Assembly: GCF_030814415.1 (NCBI RefSeq)
Contig: NZ_JAUSVB010000002.1
Span: 1 to 64,000, forward strand
Reading direction: 5' to 3'
Length of the DNA stretch: 64,000 nucleotides
Source of the DNA: Cellulomonas humilata
GTDB taxonomy: Bacteria > Actinomycetota > Actinomycetes > Actinomycetales > Cellulomonadaceae
How positions within the stretch are numbered: position 1 is the stretch's first letter; every line of letters begins with the position of its first letter. Of this stretch, positions 8,402 to 17,897 are shown in pieces. Made by a program: the position numbers and the translations under genes. The notes under the pieces were generated by a model. The model saw nothing but the letters and a program-made list of their open reading frames with translations. It was not told the DNA's origin and did no database searches.

Positions 8402-9001
8402 ATGGGCGTGCGTGCGCGGTGGGCCGTCGGCCTCGCGCTGCCCGCTGCACTCCTGCTGGGCCTCGCGGCGTGCAGCGCCCCCCGTGAGCAGGCGGCGCAG
8501 GACACGCCCACCGCGGTCGTCGTCGGCGCCCCCGACTGCCTCTCCTCGCAGGTCCTCGCGGACCTGGGCCTGGTGGCGGCCGGCGAGTCCGGTGGCACGG
8601 GCACGCCGCACGCGGACGCCCCCGACGCCGGTCGGGTGCCGGACGGCTTCCTGCCGGTCAGCGTGGTCGTCTGCGCCCCCGGGGGGACCCTGCAGGACTC
8701 GTCCGGGACGTGGGTCGCGCTGACCGCGAGCCGACACGAGGGTGACCTGGAGCCGCTCGTCGCAGCCCTGCGCCGGCCGTCGGCACAGCGCGGCGGGACG
8801 TGCAGCACCGCGGCCGTCGTGGCGCCGTCCCTCTGGCTGGTCGACGCACTCGGCCGGGCGGTCCGTCCGGTCTGGCCGACGGACCGCTGCGGCTCCCCGC
8901 AGGAGGCCGTGGCGACCGCCCTGGACGCCCTCGAGGAGACGGACAGCGAGCAGTACCCGGTCCGGCTCGTGATCCCCGCGGAGCCGACTGCGCAGCGTTG
9001 A
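8402..9001 (+). CDS. Putative lipoprotein of unknown function
   Basis: The first 27 residues form a lipoprotein signal with lipobox LAAC, so the 199-residue product is probably anchored outside the membrane. After the lipid-bearing Cys there are four further Cys residues (near 45, 77, 119 and 149), which could form two disulfides. I recognise no domain. AGGGGG sits five bases before the ATG at 8402; an earlier in-frame ATG at 8387 is less likely. It ends 3 bp from the convergent tetR-coaA gene. Confidence 0.7.
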   Translation: MGVRARWAVGLALPAALLLGLAACSAPREQAAQDTPTAVVVGAPDCLSSQVLADLGLVAAGESGGTGTPHADAPDAGRVPDGFLPVSVVVCAPGGTLQDSSGTWVALTASRHEGDLEPLVAALRRPSAQRGGTCSTAAVVAPSLWLVDALGRAVRPVWPTDRCGSPQEAVATALDALEETDSEQYPVRLVIPAEPTAQR

Positions 9002-9004
9002 GCC

Positions 9005-10585
9005 CTACAGCTTGCGCAGCCGGACCCGCTCCACCGCGTGGTCGCTGTCCTTGGTCAGCACGAGGGTGGCGCGGCTGCGGGTGGGCAGGATGTTCTGCAC
9101 GAGGTTCGGCTGGTTGATCGAGTCCCAGATCCGCTCGGCACGCTCCACGGCCTCGTCGTCGGTCAGCGCGGCGTACCGGTGGAAGTACGACTCGGGCCGC
9201 GCGAACGCGGTCTTCCGCAGCGCGAGGAAGCGGTCGACGTACCAGCGGCGGACGTCGCTCGTACGGGCGTCGACGTAGATCGAGAAGTCGAAGAAGTCGC
9301 TCACCGCCAGGTTCGACGTGCCCTCGGCGGTGGGTCGGGCGGGCTGGAGCACGTTGAGACCCTCGACGATGAGCACGTCGGGGCGGTTCACCACGATCTC
9401 GCGGCCCGGGAGGATGTCGTAGGTCAGGTGGTCGTACACGGGCACCCGGACCTCCGGACGGCCTGCCTTGACCTTGGACACGAAACGGAGCAGGGCCCGG
9501 CGGTCGTACGACTCGGGGAAGCCCTTGCGCTCCATCAGCCCGCGGCGCTCGAGCTCGGCGTTGGGGTAGAGGAAGCCGTCCGTGGTGATCAGCTGGACCC
9601 GCGGCGTCGCGGGCCACCGCGCGAGCAGCTCGCGCAGGAGGCGCGCGGTGGTCGACTTGCCGACGGCGACGGAGCCGGCGACGCCGATGACGAACGGGGT
9701 GCCGCCGACGTCCTCGCGCAGGAACGTGCTCGACGCGGCGTGCAGGCCGCGGGTCGCCTCGATGTGCAGGTCGAGCAGCCGGGAGATCGGGCGGTAGATG
9801 GCGTCCACCTCGGCCAGGTCGATCGGGTCCCCGAGGCCGGCGAGGCGCTCGACGTCGGCGTCCGTGAGCGGCAGCGGCGTGGAGGCCGAGAGGCGGGTCC
9901 AGGCATCGCGGTCGAGGTCGACGTAGGGCGACGCGGGCGCGACGGCGGCGCGACGGGGCGCGTCCACCATCGGGGCGCGGTCGACGCTGGTCGTGGCGCC
10001 GAAGCCCGCGAGCACCGCTCGTACCCCCGCGTCGAACTCGGCGCGGGCTGCGGACGTCGGCGCCACCCGGCCGGGGTCGGCCTGCAGGATCTCCGTCATC
10101 ACCCAGCCGTGCACCTGGGACCAGATGCTGCGCGCGATCGTCTCGGTGTCGCCGGTCAGCTCGCCGCGGTCGACGGCGTCCTGCGTCCGGGCGACGTGGT
10201 CGACGAGCGAGAGCCCGCCGCGCTCCGCGGAGGCGTCGGAGGCGTCGTTGGCGGTGATGCTCGGGGCGAACATCACCGTGTACTCCAGGGGGTGCGCGAG
10301 GGCCCAGTCGCGGTACGCGTGCGCGCCGCGCAGCAGCCTGTCGACGCCGTGGAGCTCGTCGATCGGCGCCAGCGCCTGGTCGAGCCCCGCGAACGCCTCC
10401 ATGATCGCCGCGTCGACGAGCGCGGACTTGCTGCCGAAGTGGGTGTAGACCCCGATGGTCGAGCAGCCCGAGAGCGCGGCGACCCGGCGCACGGTGAGGG
10501 CCGCCGGTCCCTCGGTGCCGAGGATCTTGACGGTCTCGGCCAGGATCCGGTCGCGCAGGGGCAGCGTTGACGTCGCTGTGGTCAC
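9005..10585 (-). CDS. coaA: TetR-type regulator fused to pantothenate kinase (CoaA)
   Basis: One uninterrupted frame of 526 codons joins two complete proteins. Residues 1-200 are a TetR-family regulator with an HTH at about 31-50 ([20 protein letters not shown]) and a helical ligand-binding domain. Residues 206-526 are a full-length type I pantothenate kinase, with Walker A GSVAVGKS at 304-311, [19 protein letters not shown] and the C-terminal [14 protein letters not shown]. CoaA phosphorylates pantothenate, the first and CoA-inhibited step of CoA synthesis. An internal ATG (9970, residue 206) could start free CoaA, but no ribosome-binding site precedes it. The GTG at 10585 is six bases after a TAACGT -10 that overlaps a perfect palindrome. 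CoaA alone is conserved at this locus in relatives; the TetR half is the oddity. Confidence 0.88.
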   Translation of the reverse strand: MTTATSTLPLRDRILAETVKILGTEGPAALTVRRVAALSGCSTIGVYTHFGSKSALVDAAIMEAFAGLDQALAPIDELHGVDRLLRGAHAYRDWALAHPLEYTVMFAPSITANDASDASAERGGLSLVDHVARTQDAVDRGELTGDTETIARSIWSQVHGWVMTEILQADPGRVAPTSAARAEFDAGVRAVLAGFGATTSVDRAPMVDAPRRAAVAPASPYVDLDRDAWTRLSASTPLPLTDADVERLAGLGDPIDLAEVDAIYRPISRLLDLHIEATRGLHAASSTFLREDVGGTPFVIGVAGSVAVGKSTTARLLRELLARWPATPRVQLITTDGFLYPNAELERRGLMERKGFPESYDRRALLRFVSKVKAGRPEVRVPVYDHLTYDILPGREIVVNRPDVLIVEGLNVLQPARPTAEGTSNLAVSDFFDFSIYVDARTSDVRRWYVDRFLALRKTAFARPESYFHRYAALTDDEAVERAERIWDSINQPNLVQNILPTRSRATLVLTKDSDHAVERVRLRKL

Positions 10586-10591
10586 ATCACT

Positions 10592-10607
10592 ACGTTATGG
10601 CCATAAC
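10592..10607. promoter_or_regulatory. Palindrome over the tetR-coaA promoter
   Basis: GTTATGGCCATAAC (10594-10607) is a perfect 14-bp palindrome. The minus-strand -10 of tetR-coaA (TAACGT, 10592-10597 on the plus strand as ACGTTA) overlaps it. The element also lies in the upstream region of the divergent PEBP-like gene. Position, symmetry and length fit a TetR operator serving autorepression and possibly the divergent gene; no binding is shown. Confidence 0.65.
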
Positions 10608-10661
10608 AACGTAATGCTGCGTCCGAGGGTGCCGACGCGGTCGAGTGCACGAGGAGACGAC

Positions 10662-11237
10662 ATGCCGCGCACTGTCCTGGACGGGCGACGAGGACTCGCC
10701 GCGCTGGCCGTGGTCGGCGTCCTGGCGGGCTGCTCGGCCGACAGGCCCGCGGACGTCGACCCCGAGGCGACGACGACCACGGACCTCGGCCTGACGAGCC
10801 CCGACCTCGACGGCACGGGGACGCTGCCGGCCTGGGCCTCCGGTGTGTACGGCACCACCTGCGCGGGGGACAACCGGTCACCGACGCTGACCTGGGCCGG
10901 GGCGCCCGACGGGACCCGGTCGTTCGTCGTGACGTTCACCGATCCCGCGCACCCGAGTTACGTGCACTGGGTCGTCACCGGCATCGACCCGTCGGCCACC
11001 GGGCTCGAGGCGGCCGACGACGGGATGGTCGACGGCGGGGTCGTCGGCGACAGCTTCCGCGGCACCGGGAGCTACGCCGGACCGTGCGTCGACGGAAACA
11101 CCTACGTGTACACGCTGTACGCGCTCGACGACGAGGTCACCGGCACCGCGAGGACCACGCTGGGCGACGCGCTGGCGCTGATGGAGGGGCACATCCTCGA
11201 CCAGGCCGAGCTCCCTGTGCTGCGGGCAGCGTCCTAG
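10662..11237 (+). CDS. YbhB/PEBP-family lipoprotein
   Basis: The 191-residue product starts with a lipoprotein signal (lipobox LAGC, Cys about residue 24) and continues as a phosphatidylethanolamine-binding-like domain of the bacterial YbhB/YbcL group, marked by SPTLTWAGAPDGTRSFVV, HWVVTGID and GTGSYAGPC. The role of these proteins in bacteria is poorly defined. GAGGAG lies six bases before the ATG at 10662. It is divergent from tetR-coaA and shares its palindrome, so the fused regulator may control it. Confidence 0.85.
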   Translation: MPRTVLDGRRGLAALAVVGVLAGCSADRPADVDPEATTTTDLGLTSPDLDGTGTLPAWASGVYGTTCAGDNRSPTLTWAGAPDGTRSFVVTFTDPAHPSYVHWVVTGIDPSATGLEAADDGMVDGGVVGDSFRGTGSYAGPCVDGNTYVYTLYALDDEVTGTARTTLGDALALMEGHILDQAELPVLRAAS

Positions 11238-11281
11238 GAGGCGGACCGGGCGGGCGGCGGTCGCCGACTAGACTCGCCGTC

Positions 11282-13138
11282 ATGTGTGGAATCGTCGGCT
11301 ACGTCGGTAGCCAGGTAGCCAGCGACCGCCCTCTGGACGTGGTGCTGGAGGGTCTGCGGCGCCTCGAGTACCGGGGATACGACTCGGCAGGGGTCGCACT
11401 CGTCAGCCCCTCGGGGACGCTGGCCACCGCGAAGAAGGCCGGCAAGCTGGCGAACCTCGTCGAGGAGCTGGACCTGCGTCCGCTCCCGGAGTCGACGGCG
11501 GCCATCGGGCACACGCGGTGGGCCACCCACGGCGGGCCGACCGACGTGAACGCGCACCCGCACGTCGCCGGCAAGCTCGCGGTGATCCACAACGGCATCG
11601 TCGAGAACTTCGCCGTCCTCAAGGCGGGGCTGGAGGCCGACGGCGTCCGGTTCACGTCCGAGACCGACACCGAGGTCGCCGCGCAGCTCATCGCGCGCGC
11701 CTACGAGACGACCGGTGACCTGACGGCCGCGATGGCGGCGGTCGCGCGCACCCTGCACGGCACGTTCACGCTGCTGGCCGTGCACGAGGACGCCCCCGAC
11801 GTGGTCGTCGGCGCCCGGCACGACTCCCCGCTGGTGGTCGGCATCGGCGACGGCGAGAACTTCCTGGGGTCCGACGTCGCGGCGTTCATCTCGCACACGC
11901 GCGAGGCGCTCGAGCTGGGCCAGGACCAGGTGGTGACCATCACCCCGAGCGCCGTCACCGTCACGGACTTCGAGGGTCGGCCCGCGCAGGCGCGCCGGTA
12001 CACCGTGGACTGGGACGCCGCGGCGGCCGAGAAGGGTGGCTTCGCGTCCTTCATGGACAAGGAGATCCACGACCAGCCCCAGGCCGTCGCGGACACGCTG
12101 CTCGGCCGGACCGACGCGCACGGTCGGCTCGTGCTGGACGAGATCCGGATCGACGAGTCGGTGCTGCGGTCGGTGGACAAGATCGTCGTCGTCGCCTGCG
12201 GCACCGCCGCCTACGCCGGGCACGTCGCCAAGTACGCGATCGAGCACTGGTGCCGGATCCCCGTCGAGGTCGAGCTGGCGCACGAGTTCCGCTACCGCGA
12301 CCCCGTGGTCAACGAGCGCACGCTGGTCGTGGCGGTGTCCCAGTCCGGCGAGACCATGGACACGCTCATGGCTGTGCGGCACGCCCGGGAGCAGGGCGCC
12401 AAGGTGCTCGCGCTGGTGAACACGCACGGCTCGACCATCCCCCGCGAGTCGGACGCGGTGCTCTACACGCACGCCGGCCCGGAGATCGCGGTGGCGTCGA
12501 CCAAGGCGTTCCTGGCCCAGATCACCGCGGCCTACCTGCTCGGCCTGTACCTCGCGCAGCTGCGCGGCAACAAGTACGCCGACGAGGTCTCCGCGATCCT
12601 GTCCGAGCTGCGCGCCATGCCGGACAAGATCCAGCAGGTGCTGGACCGGGCCGACCGGGTGCGCGAGACCGCACGCTCGATGGTGGACACGAAGTCGGTG
12701 CTGTTCCTGGGCCGCCACGTCGGGTTCCCGGTGGCGATGGAGGGTGCGCTCAAGCTCAAGGAGCTCGCCTACATCCACGCCGAGGGGTTCGCCGCGGGGG
12801 AGCTCAAGCACGGCCCGATCGCGCTCATCGAGGAGGGGCAGGCGGTGTTCGTCGTCGTGCCGTCGCCGCGCGGACGCGACTCGCTGCACTCGAAGGTCGT
12901 CTCCAACATCCAGGAGATCCGGGCCCGCGGTGCCCGCACCCTGGTGATCGCGGAGGACGGCGACGTGGACGTCCTCCCGTACGCCGACGAGGTCTTCTAC
13001 GTGCCGCAGTCGCCGACGCTCCTGGCCCCGCTACTGGCCGTCGTCCCGCTGCAGGTGTTCGCCTGCGAGCTGGCGACCGCGAAGGGTCTCGACGTGGACC
13101 AGCCGCGCAACCTGGCGAAGTCCGTCACGGTCGAGTGA
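11282..13138 (+). CDS. glmS: Glutamine-fructose-6-phosphate aminotransferase
   Basis: GlmS makes glucosamine-6-phosphate from fructose-6-phosphate and glutamine, the entry step to UDP-GlcNAc. The 618-residue enzyme begins MCGIVGYVG, where Cys2 is the glutaminase nucleophile, and has [14 protein letters not shown], two SIS sugar isomerase domains (CGTAAYAG and SQSGETMDT, then the second near residue 470) and ends NLAKSVTVE. The ATG follows TAGACT (11269-11274) by seven bases, so the message appears leaderless and there is no room for a glmS ribozyme. acpS follows after 13 bases. Confidence 0.97.
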   Translation: MCGIVGYVGSQVASDRPLDVVLEGLRRLEYRGYDSAGVALVSPSGTLATAKKAGKLANLVEELDLRPLPESTAAIGHTRWATHGGPTDVNAHPHVAGKLAVIHNGIVENFAVLKAGLEADGVRFTSETDTEVAAQLIARAYETTGDLTAAMAAVARTLHGTFTLLAVHEDAPDVVVGARHDSPLVVGIGDGENFLGSDVAAFISHTREALELGQDQVVTITPSAVTVTDFEGRPAQARRYTVDWDAAAAEKGGFASFMDKEIHDQPQAVADTLLGRTDAHGRLVLDEIRIDESVLRSVDKIVVVACGTAAYAGHVAKYAIEHWCRIPVEVELAHEFRYRDPVVNERTLVVAVSQSGETMDTLMAVRHAREQGAKVLALVNTHGSTIPRESDAVLYTHAGPEIAVASTKAFLAQITAAYLLGLYLAQLRGNKYADEVSAILSELRAMPDKIQQVLDRADRVRETARSMVDTKSVLFLGRHVGFPVAMEGALKLKELAYIHAEGFAAGELKHGPIALIEEGQAVFVVVPSPRGRDSLHSKVVSNIQEIRARGARTLVIAEDGDVDVLPYADEVFYVPQSPTLLAPLLAVVPLQVFACELATAKGLDVDQPRNLAKSVTVE

Positions 13139-13151
13139 CCGTGAACCTCGC

Positions 13152-13505
13152 GTGATCATCGGCGTCGGCATCGACGTCGTCGACGTCGCGCGCTTCGTCG
13201 ACACCCTGCACCGGGTGCCGGCGCTGCGCGACCGCCTCTTCACGCCCGAGGAGCGGGAGATGCCCGAGACCTCCTTGGCCGCACGGTTCGCGGCCAAGGA
13301 GGCCATCGCCAAGGCGCTCGGTGCGCCCGCGGGGATGAGCTGGCAGGACGCGACCGTGCGCCGCGTCGCCGGTGCGCAGCCGGTGGTCGAGGTCGTCGGC
13401 ACCGTCGCCGCCGCGGCTGCTGCCGCGGGCGTCGACCGGTTCCACCTGTCCATCTCCCACGACGCCGGCATCGCGTCCGCCGTGGTGATCGCCGAGCGGG
13501 ACTGA
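13152..13505 (+). CDS. acpS: Holo-[acyl-carrier-protein] synthase
   Basis: AcpS transfers the phosphopantetheine arm from CoA to acyl carrier protein. The 117-residue protein has the family's two metal-binding regions, [10 protein letters not shown] near the N-terminus and [13 protein letters not shown] around residue 50, then [18 protein letters not shown] at the end. The GTG start lies 13 bases after the glmS stop, so the two are probably one transcript. It uses the product of the pathway started by coaA nearby. Confidence 0.95.
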   Translation: MIIGVGIDVVDVARFVDTLHRVPALRDRLFTPEEREMPETSLAARFAAKEAIAKALGAPAGMSWQDATVRRVAGAQPVVEVVGTVAAAAAAAGVDRFHLSISHDAGIASAVVIAERD

Positions 13506-13508
13506 GCC

Positions 13509-14495
13509 TCAGCGCAGAGCCGGGACGACCTCGGACTCGAACAGCTCGATGCCCGAGCGGTCGTAGGCGGCCTCCGCGAAGTACGTGATCGCGTAGGTCA
13601 TGCCGAGCTTCTCGAGCTCCTGGAGCTTCTCGACGATCTGCTCCGGGGTGCCGACGAGAGGGCCGTTGCGGAAGTCCTCGGCAACCTCGGCCGCCTTCGC
13701 GGGGACCGTGTTGCTCAGGTGCTCCTCGACCCAGGCGATACGGTCGTCGACCTCGGCCTCGGTGGCACCGATGACCACGTTGTAGTTGGCCGACCGGGTG
13801 ATCTCCTCGAACGGCCGGCCGATGGCCTCGCAGTGCCCGCGCAGGATCTCGGACTTGTGCGCGAAGGCCTCGGGGGCGCCTGCGAAGTTGGTGTAGGCGG
13901 CGTGCTCGGCCGCGATGCGCAGCGTCTTCTTCTCGCCGCCGCCCGCGATCCACAGCGGCGGACCATCCACCTGCAGGGGCAGCGGGGACAGCTGGGCGCC
14001 GTCGACCTGGTAGTGCCGCCCGTCCAGCGTCGCGGTGCCGTTGGTCCACATCTGCTTGAAGATCTGGACGCCCTCGTCGAGCATCGCGATCCGGGTGCCG
14101 GCGGACGGGAAGCCGTAGCCGTACGCGAGCCACTCGTGCTCGTACCAGCCCGCACCGATGCCCATCTCGACGCGGCCGCCCGAGATGATGTCCGCGGTCG
14201 TGGCCACCTTGGCCAGGTAGGCGGGGTTCCGGTACGCCATGCACGTGCACATCTGGCCGAGCCGGACCCGGCTGGTCGACGCGGCGAACGCGTTGATGAG
14301 GCTCCAGGCCTCGTGGGTGGCCTCGCCGTTGGGCTCGGGCACCGCGTGGAAGTGGTCGTACACCCAGATCGACTCGAAGGCGTCGCCCTGGTCGGCGTGG
14401 TTGGCCAGGGCGCTCATGGTCGGCCAGTGGTCGCGCGGCTCGATGCCGGCGAGGTCCTGCCGCCAGCCCTGGGGGATGAAGAGTCCGAAGCGCAT
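13509..14495 (-). CDS. LLM-class F420-dependent oxidoreductase
   Basis: The 328-residue protein is a luciferase-like TIM barrel of the actinobacterial F420 or flavin-dependent group, starting RFGLFIPQGWRQDL and containing GGRVEMGIGAGWYEHEW. Such enzymes move hydride between F420H2 or FMNH2 and varied substrates; the substrate is unknown. The ATG at 14495 is chosen because the barrel starts there and TAACGT lies seven bases upstream, a leaderless promoter. The longer frame to 14594 has no support. The stop is 3 bp from the end of the convergent acpS. Confidence 0.87.
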   Translation of the reverse strand: MRFGLFIPQGWRQDLAGIEPRDHWPTMSALANHADQGDAFESIWVYDHFHAVPEPNGEATHEAWSLINAFAASTSRVRLGQMCTCMAYRNPAYLAKVATTADIISGGRVEMGIGAGWYEHEWLAYGYGFPSAGTRIAMLDEGVQIFKQMWTNGTATLDGRHYQVDGAQLSPLPLQVDGPPLWIAGGGEKKTLRIAAEHAAYTNFAGAPEAFAHKSEILRGHCEAIGRPFEEITRSANYNVVIGATEAEVDDRIAWVEEHLSNTVPAKAAEVAEDFRNGPLVGTPEQIVEKLQELEKLGMTYAITYFAEAAYDRSGIELFESEVVPALR

Positions 14496-14602
14496 GCGGG
14501 GCACGTTACCTGCGCGGGAGCCGGTGTGCCTGGTCGGGTCGAATCGATGCATTCGGACGTCGTCGCCCGCGCCCGCGTGCAAATGCTCTCCCACCCGTCA
14601 GG

Positions 14603-16096
14603 ATGAGGAACGTGCTGCAGACCTGGACCTCCGCGCAGGTGCGGGCGGCGGAAGAACCGCTGCTGGCGCTCGGCGTCCCCCTGATGGAGCGGGCCGCGTT
14701 CGCCCTGCACGTGCGCACGGCCGCCGTGCTGCGCGAACGGCGCCGCGCCGTCGCCGGTGCGCGGGTGGTCGTCCTCGCGGGACCCGGCAACAACGGCGGC
14801 GACGCCCTGTACGCGGGTGCGCTGCTGGCTCGGCGCGGGGTCGAGGTCCACGCGGTGGTGACGGCGGAGCGGGTCCACGAGGGCGGCCTGTCTGCGCTGC
14901 TGCAGGCCAGGGGACGTGCCCTGCGGGTCGACGGGTCCGTGGACGACGCCGCCGCGCTCGCGGCCGGCGCCGACCTGGTGCTGGACGGGCTGCTCGGGAT
15001 CGGCTCGGACGGGTCGGGCCTGCGCGGTGCGGCGGGCGCGCTCGTGCAGGCGATCCTGGACCTCGGTCGGCCGTACGTCGTCGCCGTCGACGTGCCGTCG
15101 GGCCTCGGTGTCGACGACGGGCGGCGGGACGGGATCGCGCTGGACGCCGACCTGACGGTGACGTTCGGCGGTCTGAAGCCCGGGCTCCTGCTGCCGCCCG
15201 GCACCCACGCCGCCGGCCGGGTCGAGCTGGTCGACCTCGGCCTGGACCTGGCGGGTGTGCCCGCCGTGGTGCGGCTGGAACCGGGTGACGTCGCGGACCT
15301 GTGGCCGGTGCCCGCGTCCGATGCGCACAAGTACACGCGCGGGGTCCTCGGGGTCGTGGCCGGCTCGCGGGCCTACCAGGGGGCCGCGGTGCTGACGACG
15401 AGCGCGGCCGTGCAGGCCGGCATCGGCATGGTGCGGTACCTGGGCGACGTCGGGGACGTGGTCGTGGCCGCGCACCCGGAGGTCGTGGTGGGTCACGGGC
15501 GCGTGCAGGCCTGGGTGTTCGGGCCGGGGGTCTCCCCGGACGACGCCGGCCAGCGACGACGCATCGAGTACGCGTTCGAGCACGTGCGGGAGCGCGGCGA
15601 GGCAGCCGTGGTCGACGCGGGTGCGCTCGAGCTGCTGCCCGCGCACGTCGGCCCGCACGCGGTGCTGACGCCGCACGCGGGCGAGCTCGCGCGCGTCCTC
15701 ACGCAGCGTGGTGAGACCGTCGACCGGGCCGCGGTCGAGGCGGAGCCGCTGCGCTGGGCGCGCCGCACGCACGAGCTGACCGGCGCGACCGTCCTGCTCA
15801 AGGGACCCGTGACCGTCGTCGCGGGCGCTCAGGGTGCCGCCTACGCGCAGGCCGACGCCCCGGCGTGGCTGTCGACCGCGGGGGCGGGCGACGTGCTGGC
15901 GGGTCTGCTGGGCGCGCTGCTCGCCGGCCGGGTAGACGCCATCCACGAGGACCCGTCCCTCGCTGCCGCGCTGGCGGCCACCGCTGCGCTGGTGCACGGC
16001 CGCGCGGCGCACCGGGCCAACCCCGGCGGCCCGATCTCGGCGCGCGCGGTCGCGGACGCGCTGCCGGCCACGATCGCGGAGCTGCTGGGCAGGTGA
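14603..16096 (+). CDS. nnr: Bifunctional NAD(P)HX epimerase/dehydratase
   Basis: Nnr repairs hydrated NADH and NADPH. The 497-residue protein has an N-terminal YjeF-type epimerase domain (about 1-215, with GPGNNGGDALYAGALLA) and a C-terminal ADP-dependent dehydratase domain (about 225-495, with HKYTRGVLGVVAGS and STAGAGDVLAGLLGALLAGR). The ATG at 14603 gives the normal N-terminus; a GTG at 14612 is an alternative. The following kinase gene overlaps its stop, and nnr adjoins alr and tsaE as in many actinobacteria. Confidence 0.94.
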   Translation: MRNVLQTWTSAQVRAAEEPLLALGVPLMERAAFALHVRTAAVLRERRRAVAGARVVVLAGPGNNGGDALYAGALLARRGVEVHAVVTAERVHEGGLSALLQARGRALRVDGSVDDAAALAAGADLVLDGLLGIGSDGSGLRGAAGALVQAILDLGRPYVVAVDVPSGLGVDDGRRDGIALDADLTVTFGGLKPGLLLPPGTHAAGRVELVDLGLDLAGVPAVVRLEPGDVADLWPVPASDAHKYTRGVLGVVAGSRAYQGAAVLTTSAAVQAGIGMVRYLGDVGDVVVAAHPEVVVGHGRVQAWVFGPGVSPDDAGQRRRIEYAFEHVRERGEAAVVDAGALELLPAHVGPHAVLTPHAGELARVLTQRGETVDRAAVEAEPLRWARRTHELTGATVLLKGPVTVVAGAQGAAYAQADAPAWLSTAGAGDVLAGLLGALLAGRVDAIHEDPSLAAALAATAALVHGRAAHRANPGGPISARAVADALPATIAELLGR

Positions 16097-16707
16097 CGCT
16101 GACTCCTGACCTCCTCGCCCGCGTGGAGGCGCTGCTCGAGAGCGGGCCACGGCGGATCCTGGGCATCGTCGGCGCGCCCGGGGCCGGCAAGTCGACGGTC
16201 GCCACGCAGGTGGTCGCCGCGGTGGGACCCGCCGCGGTCGTCGTGCCGATGGACGGGTTCCACCTCGCGCAGACGGAGCTGGAGCGGATCGGGCGCGCCG
16301 ACCGCAAGGGAGCTCCGGACACGTTCGACGCCGACGGGTTCGTCGCGCTGCTGACCCGCCTGCGCAGCCCGGAACGGACCGTCTACGCGCCCGAGTACCG
16401 CCGCGACCTGCGCAACCCCGTCGCCGGGGCGATCGCGGTCCCGCCCGAGGCGCGGCTGGTCGTCGTCGAGGGGAACTACCTGCTGCTCGACGAGCACGGC
16501 TTCGGTCCCGTGGCCGCCCTGCTCGACGAGTCGTGGTTCCTGGCGCCTGACGACGGGCTGCGGCTGACCCGGCTGGTGGCCCGGCACGAGGCGTTCGGCA
16601 AGTCGCCCGAGGCGGCGCGCGCGTGGTCGCACGGTCCCGATGAGAACAACGCCCGGCTGGTCGCGGCGACGGCCGTCCGCGCCGACGTCGTCGTCCACGT
16701 CGGCTGA
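16093..16707 (+). CDS. P-loop nucleoside/nucleotide kinase-like protein
   Basis: This 204-residue protein belongs to the uridine kinase/PanK-like P-loop kinases (COG1072, the YggC/FrcK group). It has Walker A GAPGAGKST, the acceptor-site motif VVPMDGFHLAQTEL, PEYRRDLRNPV and VVVEGNYLLLDE. The substrate is unknown; relatives have been linked to fructose or nucleoside phosphorylation. The GTG start overlaps the nnr stop (GTGA), so the two proteins are probably made together. It is distinct from the CoaA in the TetR fusion. Confidence 0.83.
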   Translation: MTLTPDLLARVEALLESGPRRILGIVGAPGAGKSTVATQVVAAVGPAAVVVPMDGFHLAQTELERIGRADRKGAPDTFDADGFVALLTRLRSPERTVYAPEYRRDLRNPVAGAIAVPPEARLVVVEGNYLLLDEHGFGPVAALLDESWFLAPDDGLRLTRLVARHEAFGKSPEAARAWSHGPDENNARLVAATAVRADVVVHVG

Positions 16708-16730
16708 GTACCGGTGCGAGACTGGGCGCC

Positions 16731-17897
16731 GTGAGCTCGTACCCCGCACGTGCCGTCGTCGACCTCGCGGCCGTCCGTTCCAACGTCCGATCCCTGGCCG
16801 CGCACGCGCCGACCGCACAGGTCATGGCCGTCGTGAAGGCCGACGGCTACGGCCACGGCCTCCTGCCGACCGCTGCCGCCGCCGTGGCCGGTGGCGCGAC
16901 CTGGCTCGGCGCCGCGCAGGTCGACGAGGCGCTCGCCCTGCGGCGTGGCGGGATCACCGGCACCCGCGTGCTGACCTGGCTCTACGCGCCCGGTGCGCCG
17001 CTGCGGGAGGCCGTCGAGGCGGACGTGGACGTGTCGGTGTCTGCTCCGTGGGCGCTCGACGAGCTCGCCGTGGCCGCCCGTGTGGCCGGGCGTCCGGCCC
17101 GCGCGCACCTCAAGGTCGACACCGGGCTGGGCCGCAACGGGCTCACCCCGGCCGACCTCGCGACGATCCTGCCGGAGGTCCTGCGGCTGCGCGCGGAAGG
17201 TGCCGTCGAGGTCGTCGGGCTGTGGAGCCACCTCGCGTTCGCCGACGAGCCCGAGCACCCGACCGTGAAGCACCAGGGCGAGGTGTTCGCGGACGCGCTG
17301 CGGACGGTCGAGGCCGCCGGCGTCGCGCTCGAGGTCCGGCACCTGGCCAACTCCGCCGCGACGCTGACCACCCCGGCGGTCCACTACGACCTCGTCCGGC
17401 CCGGCATCGCCGTCTACGGCCTGTCGCCGGTCCCGCAGCTGGGTGGGCACGACGACTACGGCCTCGTGCCGGCGATGACCCTGGAGGCCGAGCTGGCGAA
17501 CGTGAAGGTCGTGCCCGGCGGGCACGGTGTCTCGTACGCCCACCAGTACGTCACCACGCACGACACGGTGCTCGGTCTGGTGCCGCTGGGCTACGCCGAC
17601 GGGATCCCGCGGCACGCGTCGGGCACGCAGGAGCAGCCCGGTGGTCCCGTGCGCGTCGGCGGTCGCACGCTCGGGGTCGCCGGCCGGGTCTGCATGGACC
17701 AGGTGGTGATCGACCTCGGCCCCGGGGCGACCGAGCAGGCGGGGGACCGGGTCGAGCTGTTCGGCAGCGGTCGCGACGGCGGGCCGACCGCGCAGGACTG
17801 GGCGGTCGCCGCCGGCACGATCTCCTACGAGATCGTCACGCGGATCGGTGCACGGGTTCCCCGGGTGCACGTCGACAGCGAGGCGGTCGCCCGATGA
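16731..17897 (+). CDS. alr: Alanine racemase
   Basis: Alr makes D-alanine for peptidoglycan using PLP. The 388-residue enzyme has the PLP lysine in VVKADGYGHG (Lys36), the substrate-binding HLKVDTGLGRNG, NSAAT, and the region of the second catalytic base, HGVSYAHQY, in the C-terminal beta domain. The GTG at 16731 lies seven bases after a weak -10-like GAGACT, so leaderless expression is possible. tsaE overlaps its stop by 4 bp, starting the t6A gene run. Confidence 0.96.
   Translation: MSSYPARAVVDLAAVRSNVRSLAAHAPTAQVMAVVKADGYGHGLLPTAAAAVAGGATWLGAAQVDEALALRRGGITGTRVLTWLYAPGAPLREAVEADVDVSVSAPWALDELAVAARVAGRPARAHLKVDTGLGRNGLTPADLATILPEVLRLRAEGAVEVVGLWSHLAFADEPEHPTVKHQGEVFADALRTVEAAGVALEVRHLANSAATLTTPAVHYDLVRPGIAVYGLSPVPQLGGHDDYGLVPAMTLEAELANVKVVPGGHGVSYAHQYVTTHDTVLGLVPLGYADGIPRHASGTQEQPGGPVRVGGRTLGVAGRVCMDQVVIDLGPGATEQAGDRVELFGSGRDGGPTAQDWAVAAGTISYEIVTRIGARVPRVHVDSEAVAR

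Noticed and set aside
11239..11281. A glmS ribozyme or riboswitch upstream of glmS.
   Set aside because: The gap is about 43 bases and the promoter -10 lies seven bases before the ATG, leaving no transcribed leader.
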